Origin: Gammaproteobacteria bacterium | GTDB taxonomy: Bacteria; Pseudomonadota; Gammaproteobacteria; Steroidobacterales; Steroidobacteraceae | Reading direction: 5' to 3' | Length of the DNA: 5,611 nucleotides | Assembly (NCBI GenBank): GCA_003165495.1 | Contig: PMMB01000199.1 | Coordinates: 1 to 5,611 of the forward strand | Shown here: piece by piece, positions 1 through 5,611 of the stretch | How the letters are laid out: every line of letters starts with the position of its first letter | Numbering within the stretch: the first letter of the stretch is position 1 | Translations under genes and position numbers: made by a program | Notes under the pieces: generated by a model | Told to the model about the DNA's origin: nothing | The model's database searches: none | What the model saw: only the letters and a program-made list of their open reading frames with translations

Positions 1-1031
1 AGCGGCAGATTGTGCGGCCGGACCAGCAGATGCCAGTCCTGATGCTCCTCGAGTATCAATGCGATCGCTGCCTCGATCGCCGCCTTGAGCGCATGGTCGT
101 CGCTCGAAGAGCCTCCCTCATTGAGTACCGCATGAATGCGGTCGATCGCACCCTGCAACTCGGCCACCAAGCGTTCGGAGGTGGTGCCGAGCCGATAGGC
201 TTCGGATTGCGCGAGCGCTCCGTGCAATGAGGCGCCGAGAGCCGGGAAAAACGTCGTGACCAGAGACAGCCACAGCGTGTGAAGAGCGAGGTGCAGCAGC
301 GCGCCTATGGCGGTCAGCGCGAATAGAGCACTGTTCACAAGGTGTACACGGTGCCGCAGTGCATGCTGTTTGTTCGCGATCCGGTAATGGTAGCGCCGCT
401 GTTGCTCGAGAATGTCGACCGTCCACCCGGCGTAGCTCGAGATGAACGCCGGATCGGACCAGGCCGTCGCAAGTAGCCGCCGCGCCAGCGGCTCGTTGGC
501 TGCGCACAGCGCGGCGACGTCGTCGGAACCGCGCACGTGCTGCCCAGGATCGAACACGCGCAGATACCAATTGGCCTCGGCCGCCGGATCGGTAAAGTCG
601 AGCAGGGGCGCGAGCATCGGCAGGTACCAGCTCAGCTCGGCGGTGGTGCGTGCGCGCAGCCACTGCTCCTGCCAGTCGCGCCGGTGGCCCCGCCAGTAAA
701 TCGCGCTGACCGTCCCGATCACAATCACTTCGCTTAACGCCCACAGACCTGCGTAGGGATGCAGCAGGTGGCTCGCGCTGTCCCAGCCGAGCGCCAAGGG
801 CATCACCGCAAACAACACAGCAATCGCACTCAGCAGATAAATCGCCCAGAAGCCACTCCTGTAGCGGTGTCCATAGTGAATCGCACGCTCATCGAATCGT
901 TGGTGTGCGCCCGCAAAGGCCTCGATGAGCGGCAGCAGCGCCGGCGGCGCCTGCGGCGCGGGAGTCGGCGGGAGTGATTTGACATGCGCACCGATCAGGA
1001 GCAGCCGCTGAATGACTTCGTGCAGCGCCAT
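1..1031 (-). CDS. Multi-pass membrane protein, SLATT-like C-terminal half (3' end outside window)
   Basis: The frame is open from ATG at 1031 to the left edge: 343 residues are visible and no stop is reached. Seen: a soluble N-terminus with a Pro/Ala-rich stretch (residues 20-31), a hydrophobic pair at about 61-83 and 95-113, a soluble middle (about 114-230) rich in Trp, Arg and Glu, a second hydrophobic pair at about 231-248 and 252-270, then a helical tail with an acidic, Ser-rich loop (305-312) and a Glu/Trp end (EEHQDWH, 328-334). The order 'EQQRRYHYR' (209-217), hairpin of two membrane helices, then 'GTTSERLVAEL' (282-292) resembles SLATT domains, which are known as pore-type effectors in nucleotide-sensor conflict systems; that assignment is from memory of the family pattern, not from a search. 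The Glu/Trp end suggests the gene stops soon after the window edge. Start choice: ATG lies 5 nt after the stop of the PGDYG gene, suggesting translational coupling. It could alternatively be an unrelated membrane protein of unknown function. Confidence 0.72.
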   Translation of the reverse strand, partial: MALHEVIQRLLLIGAHVKSLPPTPAPQAPPALLPLIEAFAGAHQRFDERAIHYGHRYRSGFWAIYLLSAIAVLFAVMPLALGWDSASHLLHPYAGLWALSEVIVIGTVSAIYWRGHRRDWQEQWLRARTTAELSWYLPMLAPLLDFTDPAAEANWYLRVFDPGQHVRGSDDVAALCAANEPLARRLLATAWSDPAFISSYAGWTVDILEQQRRYHYRIANKQHALRHRVHLVNSALFALTAIGALLHLALHTLWLSLVTTFFPALGASLHGALAQSEAYRLGTTSERLVAELQGAIDRIHAVLNEGGSSSDDHALKAAIEAAIALILEEHQDWHLLVRPHNLP

Positions 1032-1036
1032 CTGCT

Positions 1037-1507
1037 TCAATCGATGATTTCGTACGTGGTGGCGAAGATGGCTGGCGAGACGATCCCGAGGCTGCCATCT
1101 CCATAATCGACCAGCCACTCACCGGCACACCCGTTCAAGCGGGAGACGCCGTCGGCCAGCAATACTTCAAACGCTGTCGTCATCGGCACCGCCATGATGC
1201 GATTGGGCAGGCTGACATATCGTCCCGCCTCACCGGCAACGGTCGGCGGCACGGGGCGGTATTTGTCGGCAAACCGCGCGCGCGAAACGCGCCAGTGTTC
1301 TCCTGCGGTGCCGGTGATGATGGCATCGCCGGGCCTGGCATGCACCACGCCTTCGGGGGTATGCACGGTGCATGCGACCGGCGTGAACCGCACCTCGATT
1401 TCACGCTCCAGCTTGCGCGCGAAGACGCGGCGCGGATCGGCGCTGATCAGGCTCGAGAAGCCCCGTTGCCCGCTCGAGCAAAACTGCGGCAGCGGCTCGG
1501 AGCTCAC
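1037..1507 (-). CDS. PGDYG-family protein with two tandem domain copies
   Basis: 156 residues, predicted soluble and cytoplasmic; no signal peptide or membrane segment. Residues 59-66 read PGDAIITG, followed by GEHWRVSRARF and a Tyr at 83, which fits the core of the uncharacterised PGDYG family (Pfam PF14083, from memory). A second unit ends the protein: residues 129-152 (GEWLVDYGDG to FATTY) align without gaps to residues 60-83, sharing G, G, V, S, A, F, A and Y at equivalent positions. The biochemical role of the family is not known and none is asserted. The start is GTG at 1507, directly behind an in-frame TAG at 1508-1510, so no longer version of this frame exists; a GAGG ribosome site sits 7 nt upstream. 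No ATG lies early in the frame, the first internal Met being residue 105. The gene is immediately followed by the membrane protein gene, 5 nt apart, so the two proteins probably act together, perhaps with this one as the sensing or regulatory partner. Confidence 0.8.
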   Translation of the reverse strand: MSSEPLPQFCSSGQRGFSSLISADPRRVFARKLEREIEVRFTPVACTVHTPEGVVHARPGDAIITGTAGEHWRVSRARFADKYRPVPPTVAGEAGRYVSLPNRIMAVPMTTAFEVLLADGVSRLNGCAGEWLVDYGDGSLGIVSPAIFATTYEIID

Positions 1508-1572
1508 CTAAGCGCCTCGCGCAACCGTGCCTCGCGGTGCGTCTTGTCGATCAGCGAGACATCGTCTTTGGT
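1504..1572 (-). other. Possible 3' remnant of a lost gene upstream of the PGDYG gene
   Basis: After an in-frame TGA at 1573-1575 the minus strand has 22 sense codons ending in DKTHREARLREALR and TGA. That TGA overlaps the GTG start of the PGDYG gene in a GTGA arrangement, as is typical between coupled genes. Third codon positions are mostly G or C, as in the flanking genes. There is no start codon in frame, so it cannot be an intact gene; it could be the tail of a deleted partner or simply chance. Confidence 0.2.
1515..1518 (-). promoter_or_regulatory. Ribosome binding site for the PGDYG gene
   Basis: GAGG on the minus strand, 7 nt before the GTG at 1507. It matches the core of the Shine-Dalgarno sequence at normal spacing and supports the GTG start. 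Confidence 0.45.
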
Positions 1573-1618
1573 TCATATGACGCCGCCAGTTGGCCGCTGG
1601 GTGCCGCGGGCTTGTTTG

Positions 1619-1646
1619 ATTATCGTTCAAGTGTGCCGCAGTGCAA
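1619..1646 (-). promoter_or_regulatory. Candidate sigma70-type promoter, leftward
   Basis: On the minus strand, TTGCAC (1646-1641) and GATAAT (1624-1619) are separated by 16 nt. The -10 matches 5 of 6 consensus bases, the -35 only 3 of 6. It would start a transcript near 1612, with about 100 nt of leader before the PGDYG start at 1507. The weak -35 overlaps an inverted repeat, which would suit a regulated promoter. Assigned by eye. Confidence 0.3.
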
Positions 1647-1656
1647 TGAGCACTGC
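1638..1656. repeat. Inverted repeat, possible operator
   Basis: GCAGTGC and GCACTGC are perfect 7-bp arms around the 5-nt centre AATGA. The repeat is the strongest dyad in the 199-bp divergent gap. It overlaps the -35 box of the candidate leftward promoter and lies 50 bp before the rightward acyltransferase start, so a dimeric regulator bound here could affect both directions. It has no T-run behind it, which argues against a terminator. Confidence 0.45.
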
Positions 1657-1706
1657 AAGGAGCTGCCATCCAAGTCGTCCGTAGTTGGCGCGGATATCGT
1701 AAACTT

Positions 1707-2567
1707 ATGCGGCCCATGATCAAATTCTTCTCGCGCCTGCCCATGCGGGCGCTATATGCCTTTTCCACCTTTCTGTACCTGCTGGCGTTCTATGTGGTGC
1801 GGCATCGGCACCAGGTAATTCGCGAACAGCTGGAAAAGGTCTTTCCCGAGTCCAGCGCCGTCGAGCGCGAGCTCATCCACAAGAAGTTTCTCAAGAACTT
1901 TTGCGATGTCATGGTCGAGGTGCTGAAGTCGGTCTCGATGACCGAAGCCGAGATGCGCGCCCATGTGCAAATCGTGAATTTAGATGTGCCCCGGCGGTAC
2001 TTGGATGGCGGCCAATCCGTGATGACCGTGACCTCGCACTTATGCAACTGGGAATGGCTGCTGCATGGGGTCGCCCTGCAATTAGGCTACGCCGTCGACG
2101 CGGCTTACAAGCCCTTGCATGATCAATGGGCGGAGCGACTGATGCTGAAGATCCGCTCCCGGTTTGGTGCCCGACTGGTGCCGGCCAAGGACTTGCTGGC
2201 GGATTTTCTGCGACGACGGGAGATCGTGCGCGCGGTGGCGATGAACGCCGATCAGGCGCCGGTCTCGACCGATAAGCGCTACTGGACGCAATTCTTGGGA
2301 CAAGAAACGGCGTTCTACATTGGCGCCGAGCAAATTGCGCGCGCCACGCGCCTGCCCATCATGTACGCGAGCATGCGCCGAATTCGGCGCGGCTATTATG
2401 AAGTGGAATTTAAGCTTTTGTGGGATGGGCGAGAAGTAACCGGGCCCAATACGGTGACCGAGCGCTACGCGCGCGCCTGTGAAACCGACGTGCTCAAGAG
2501 TCCCGCCGATTGGCTCTGGTCGTACCGCCGCTGGCGACTGAAAAAGCCATTATACGGCGCCGATTGA
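1707..2567 (+). CDS. LpxL/HtrB-type lysophospholipid acyltransferase family protein
   Basis: 286 residues, slightly shorter than the roughly 300 of LpxL. Members of this family (PF03279) transfer acyl groups from acyl-ACP to lipid A precursors or other acceptors at the inner face of the cytoplasmic membrane. Seen: an N-terminal hydrophobic anchor (about 15-31), the catalytic HX4E motif at H111 to E116 (SHLCNWEW), a DQAP element at 182-185 comparable to the conserved ADQ region, a GAEQIARATRLPIMYAS segment at 206-222, and the C-terminal WLWSYRRW (269-276) typical of the family. The catalytic dyad is intact. Start: ATG at 1707; another in-frame ATG at 1716 is possible and neither has a strong ribosome site. 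No convincing promoter was seen. The gene converges with the acyl-AMP ligase-carrier gene and overlaps its 3' end by 18 bp. Since family members use carrier-bound acyl donors, the neighbouring acyl-loaded carrier is a plausible donor, making a role in true lipid A assembly less likely than a dedicated lipid or lipopeptide product. Confidence 0.9.
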   Translation: MRPMIKFFSRLPMRALYAFSTFLYLLAFYVVRHRHQVIREQLEKVFPESSAVERELIHKKFLKNFCDVMVEVLKSVSMTEAEMRAHVQIVNLDVPRRYLDGGQSVMTVTSHLCNWEWLLHGVALQLGYAVDAAYKPLHDQWAERLMLKIRSRFGARLVPAKDLLADFLRRREIVRAVAMNADQAPVSTDKRYWTQFLGQETAFYIGAEQIARATRLPIMYASMRRIRRGYYEVEFKLLWDGREVTGPNTVTERYARACETDVLKSPADWLWSYRRWRLKKPLYGAD

Positions 2568-4559
2568 CGACTCCTCGGTCCGTGCCGCTTTGAGCTTGGC
2601 TTCAAGATGCTTCGCGAGTTCGGCGATGGTCGGATGATCGAATAGCTCGGTCAGATCGATGAGCCCGGGGAATTCGCGGTCGACGTTTTCGTGAATCTCG
2701 ATCAGTTTGAGCGAGCTTGCGCCGATGTCGAATAAGTTGTCGTTGACGTCGATTCTCTTGCCCGGCAGTGCCGCTTCGCAAATCGATTGCAGGCGCGTTT
2801 CCAGCTCGGTGCCGGACACCTGAGCTGCGCTTCCCGGCGCCTCACGCAGCGTTTTAAGTTCCGCGAGTTCCTTGTCGAATTCGCCGTCGATATAGGCCTG
2901 TTCCAATAAGTGCCGTTGGACCTTCCCGCTGGTGGTCTTGGGAATGCGCTTGGTCGGGATGACTTGAGCGACCTCGAGACCCGTGTGTTCGTTTATCAAG
3001 CGTTGGACCGCCGCCGCGGTCGGCAGAAACTCCGGCATGCTGCCGCGATGTAACACGAACACCACTAATTCCTCGCCCTGAGAACTTTGGCTTGCGACTC
3101 CCGCGGCCACCAGTTTGTTGAGATCCAAGCCCGGCGCCCGCTGTGCGATATTCTCTAAATCGTAGGGATAATAATTCTGGCCGTTGACGAAAATGATTTC
3201 CTTGCTGCGGCCGGCGATGTACAGCGAACCCTCGTGCATGAAGCCGAGATCGCCCGTGTCGACCCAGCCGTCCGCGCCGACGGCCAGCGCCGTGGCCTCC
3301 GGGTCACCGAAGTAGCCCCGCGTCACGCTGGCGCCGCATATCAGTATATGTCCGACTTGGTCCTCGGGTAGGGGGGCACTTGCTACGGTCGCGATGCGCA
3401 CTTCCGTGTTGGGAACCACTCGCCCGACACACATGAGTTCGAGCGCATCGCGCCCGTCGGCGGGATTGAGCTCGACCTTCGTACCCACGGCCAGCTTGTG
3501 ACGATCCACGCGGATCCAGCGATAGTCGGACCCTAGTTCGGGGAGGGTCACCGCGAGCGAGCCTTCCGCGAGCCCATAGACCGGATACATGGCCTGGCGC
3601 TTGAGGCCGGTGTAGGCCAGCGCGCTCATGAATTCATTGCACAGGCCCACCGAGATCGGTTCGGCCCCGTTATAGATCAGCCGTATCGCCGACAGATCGA
3701 CACCCTCGAGCCGGCGATCTCCCAACACCTTCAAAAAATGCCGATAGCCGAAATTGGGTGAACATGTGATGGTGACCCGCTTCTTCGCGGCCACTTGCAG
3801 CCACAGCAGCGGCCGCCGTACGAACAGCTCGGTAGGCATCAGATGGATGTGCACGCGATTGGCGAATTGCATCAGATAAAATCCGATCAATCCCATGTCG
3901 TGCGTCAGGGGCATCCAGCTTAAAGTCACGTCCTGATCGTTGAACTTGTCGACTGCGGTTGCCCCTTGCGTATTCGCGATCAAATTACCGTGGGTGAGCA
4001 TTACGCCCTTCGGTTCGCTGGTCGAGCCGGAGGAGAATTGGATGAAGGCTAGATCGTCCGGCGCCGGCCGATACAGCTTGCCCGGCCGGGAGATATCGGT
4101 AATCGATTCGACCAGGAAAGCGCGTGATTTGAGGTCGTTGAACAAAACGGTCTCGCCCACCTGCGCGGCGAGCGCTTCCAGCCGCTCTAAATTCTTCGAG
4201 TCGGTGTACAGGAGGGGCTTACCTAGCTTGCGCGCGACGCGCAGCAGTTTGTGCCGATGCTCGTCGCTGATGCCGACGGCAAGCGGCACCGGGGTGATCC
4301 CGCCGCAGACCGCGGCCCAGAAGCCGTCGAGGAATTGCTCGTTGCTGTTAAGAAAAATGATCATCTTATCGCCGCGCTGCGCGCCCATGGCCTGCAGGTG
4401 GTACAGGATGCCGAGCGCCCTCGTGTAGACGTCGCCGTACGCCACGCGCCGCTCGGAATTTTCGCCGTCGACATAGGTGACGGCGCGGTCGACGCCGCGG
4501 TTGCTCTCGAGGATGTCGACCAAAGTCGTGAATGTCATGAGTTTAGCGGCGTCATTCAT
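2550..4559 (-). CDS. Fatty acyl-AMP ligase fused to an acyl-carrier domain
   Basis: 669 residues. The first ~575 form an ANL-superfamily adenylation enzyme: phosphate loop FSSGSTSEPKG (175-185), WMPLTHDMGLIG (215-226) as in fatty acyl-AMP ligases, YGLAEGSLAV (328-337), DTGDLGF (434-440), hinge GRSKEIIFVNGQNYYP (450-465), and the catalytic lysine K546 in KTTSGK. Residues about 351-378 match the extra insertion that separates acyl-AMP ligases from CoA ligases, so it should stop at acyl-AMP and hand the acyl group to a carrier rather than CoA. Residues about 583-655 form an acyl/peptidyl carrier domain with LFDIGASSL; S616 is the expected phosphopantetheine attachment site. The enzyme can therefore activate a fatty acid and load its own carrier (inference). 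ATG at 4559 overlaps the P450 stop as ATGA, so translation is likely coupled; Met8 is an alternative start. The 3' end overlaps the convergent acyltransferase gene. Chain length and final product cannot be read from the sequence. Confidence 0.93.
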   Translation of the reverse strand: MNDAAKLMTFTTLVDILESNRGVDRAVTYVDGENSERRVAYGDVYTRALGILYHLQAMGAQRGDKMIIFLNSNEQFLDGFWAAVCGGITPVPLAVGISDEHRHKLLRVARKLGKPLLYTDSKNLERLEALAAQVGETVLFNDLKSRAFLVESITDISRPGKLYRPAPDDLAFIQFSSGSTSEPKGVMLTHGNLIANTQGATAVDKFNDQDVTLSWMPLTHDMGLIGFYLMQFANRVHIHLMPTELFVRRPLLWLQVAAKKRVTITCSPNFGYRHFLKVLGDRRLEGVDLSAIRLIYNGAEPISVGLCNEFMSALAYTGLKRQAMYPVYGLAEGSLAVTLPELGSDYRWIRVDRHKLAVGTKVELNPADGRDALELMCVGRVVPNTEVRIATVASAPLPEDQVGHILICGASVTRGYFGDPEATALAVGADGWVDTGDLGFMHEGSLYIAGRSKEIIFVNGQNYYPYDLENIAQRAPGLDLNKLVAAGVASQSSQGEELVVFVLHRGSMPEFLPTAAAVQRLINEHTGLEVAQVIPTKRIPKTTSGKVQRHLLEQAYIDGEFDKELAELKTLREAPGSAAQVSGTELETRLQSICEAALPGKRIDVNDNLFDIGASSLKLIEIHENVDREFPGLIDLTELFDHPTIAELAKHLEAKLKAARTEESSIGAV

Positions 4560-5611
4560 CGTGCTTGCACCATCATCATTAGGTTGGATCGAGGGCGCAA
4601 ATTGATTTGCGCCTCGAGTTCAATGGGTTCGTTGCCGGCGCGAGTCAGGCGAAAGCGGCGCGACATGGCGTGGACGTGTACCAGCATCTCGAACATCGCG
4701 ATATTCTCACCGATACAATGCCGCGGTCCGACCGCGAAGGGAATATAGGCAAATCGATGCCGCTCTTCGGCATCGGCGCCGGCGAAGCGCTCGGGCCTGA
4801 ACTCCTCCGGCTCGCTCCAGAAGAGCGGGTGCCGATGCAGCATATAGGGACTGATGAACACATCGGTGCGCGGGCCTAAGGGAAAGCCGCCGAGTTCGTC
4901 CGCCTCGAGCGTGCGCCGCGTGATCAGCCAACCCGGCGGATAGAGCCGCAACGCCTCCTGCAGCACTTGGTGAGTGAACTCCAACGACTCTGCGGCGTCG
5001 AGTCCGAGGGTCTGATCGGAGCTCGTGCGATCCGCTTCGGCCTGCAGTCGTTCTGCCGTGTCCGGATGTTGACTGATGAGATACCAGGTCCAGGTGAGCG
5101 CCGCCGCCGTGGTCTCGTGCCCGGCAACAATCAGAGTCAATACCTCATCGATCAGCTCCTTGTCGCTCATGGCTGCGTCGGTGTCGCGATCGCGGGTCGC
5201 CATCAACATGCTCAAGAAATCGAAATGCTCCTCAGGCGTACGGCGCCGGCGGTCGATCAGCTGCGCGACCAGCTTGGTCAGCGAGCGAAATCGAAATGCG
5301 AATTTCAGGTCGCGGTTCTGCTCTTTGGCGACGACTTCGAAAGGATTCGCGCCGAACTCAATTTCCAGGCGCGCAAGATCGCTGCCGAAGATCGAGCGCA
5401 GCACGATTTCCAAGGTCAATTCACTGGTATCGTCGCTCAAATTGATCGCCTCGGCGCGCGCCGCCATCGTAGCCCAGCGCGCGGCGAATTTGTCGTTGAC
5501 TTCGCGTATCAAGGCGCTGAATTGATCGATGACGCGGCGATGAAACGAGGGCTGCATCATGCGCCGCTGCCGGCGCCAAAGATCACCTTCGCTGGTCATG
5601 ATGCCGTTGCC
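4556..5611 (-). CDS. Cytochrome P450 monooxygenase (5' end outside window)
   Basis: 351 codons are visible before the stop; the frame is open to the right edge (GNGI precedes the Met at 5599), so that Met is internal and roughly the first 100 residues of a ~450-residue enzyme are missing. Counting from that Met: C-helix WRRQRR (8-13), which contacts the haem propionates; I-helix oxygen-activation motif AGHETT (159-164); K-helix EALR (215-218); PERF (269-272); and the haem loop FAVGPRHCIG (288-297) with C295 as the iron ligand. All key residues are present, so it should be active given a redox partner; no ferredoxin or reductase gene lies in the window. The sequence style (TSEGDLW start of helix C, HPLFW, PEEFRPERF) is that of soluble bacterial P450s related to the fatty-acid and CYP4/CYP102-like branches, judged by eye. 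As first gene of a coupled operon with an acyl-loading carrier protein, it probably oxidises an acyl chain, either free or carrier-bound as BioI does. Confidence 0.95.
   Translation of the reverse strand, partial: GNGIMTSEGDLWRRQRRMMQPSFHRRVIDQFSALIREVNDKFAARWATMAARAEAINLSDDTSELTLEIVLRSIFGSDLARLEIEFGANPFEVVAKEQNRDLKFAFRFRSLTKLVAQLIDRRRRTPEEHFDFLSMLMATRDRDTDAAMSDKELIDEVLTLIVAGHETTAAALTWTWYLISQHPDTAERLQAEADRTSSDQTLGLDAAESLEFTHQVLQEALRLYPPGWLITRRTLEADELGGFPLGPRTDVFISPYMLHRHPLFWSEPEEFRPERFAGADAEERHRFAYIPFAVGPRHCIGENIAMFEMLVHVHAMSRRFRLTRAGNEPIELEAQINLRPRSNLMMMVQAR

Noticed and set aside
60..92. Repeated CGATCG-type words near the left edge
   Set aside because: They encode a repetitive Ala/Ile/Glu helix (AAIEAAIALI) in the membrane protein; coding bias explains them better than a DNA repeat.
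118..744. Long minus-strand open frame of 208 codons
   Set aside because: It is Arg/Ala/His-rich with no recognisable motif and lies in another frame over the membrane-protein gene, whose frame is open across the whole region and encodes sensible membrane helices.
1194..1684. Plus-strand open frames opposite the PGDYG gene
   Set aside because: Low-complexity basic products, antisense to a recognisable gene, typical of high-GC shadow frames.
1680..1706. Promoter or ribosome site for the acyltransferase gene
   Set aside because: TTGGCG and TAAACT are only 9 nt apart and no purine-rich site stands at proper spacing before either ATG; nothing could be supported.
1508..1768. Minus-strand frame of 86 codons ending just before the PGDYG GTG
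   Set aside because: It runs antisense over the start of the acyltransferase gene, its product has no family features, and its ATG lies inside that gene; likely chance.
2540..2600. Search for a bidirectional terminator between the convergent genes
   Set aside because: Only the short palindrome GGCGCC was found, with no GC stem of useful length and no T-run.
3940..4748. Plus-strand open frames opposite the ligase and P450
   Set aside because: They cover strongly conserved motifs of the opposite-strand genes and their products show no domain.

Overview
The window is about 60% GC and gene-dense, with short gaps, two 4-nt or near-4-nt couplings, and proteobacterial-looking protein families. A Gram-negative proteobacterium is most likely (gamma- or beta-like; lineage not resolvable from this sequence), because the LpxL/HtrB-type acyltransferase family and the sigma70-like promoter candidate fit such a host. 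No RNA gene, CRISPR array, transposase or integrase is visible.

Left part (1-1507, minus strand): a two-gene unit. A 156-residue PGDYG-family protein containing two copies of the same fold unit is followed, 5 nt after its stop, by a multi-pass membrane protein that runs off the left edge. The second half of the membrane protein resembles the SLATT type (SMODS/SLOG-associating 2TM effectors). In the literature such proteins are membrane effectors of nucleotide-sensing conflict systems, so this pair is the best candidate here for a poorly described defence or stress module. The gap at 1508-1706 holds a candidate leftward promoter, a perfect 7-bp inverted repeat overlapping its -35 box, and what may be the last 22 codons of a lost upstream gene.

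Right part (1707-5611): a lipid-chemistry cassette. A rightward gene encodes an LpxL-like lysophospholipid acyltransferase. It converges on, and overlaps by 18 bp, a leftward operon of cytochrome P450 (5' end outside the window) and a fatty acyl-AMP ligase fused to a C-terminal acyl-carrier domain; the two operon genes overlap by ATGA.

Proposed logic (inference): the ligase activates a free fatty acid as acyl-AMP and loads it onto its own carrier domain, the P450 oxidises the acyl chain (possibly while carrier-bound), and the membrane acyltransferase moves the modified acyl group onto an amino- or hydroxyl-bearing acceptor. The final product is unknown. Nothing in the sequence shows a functional link between the left and right modules.
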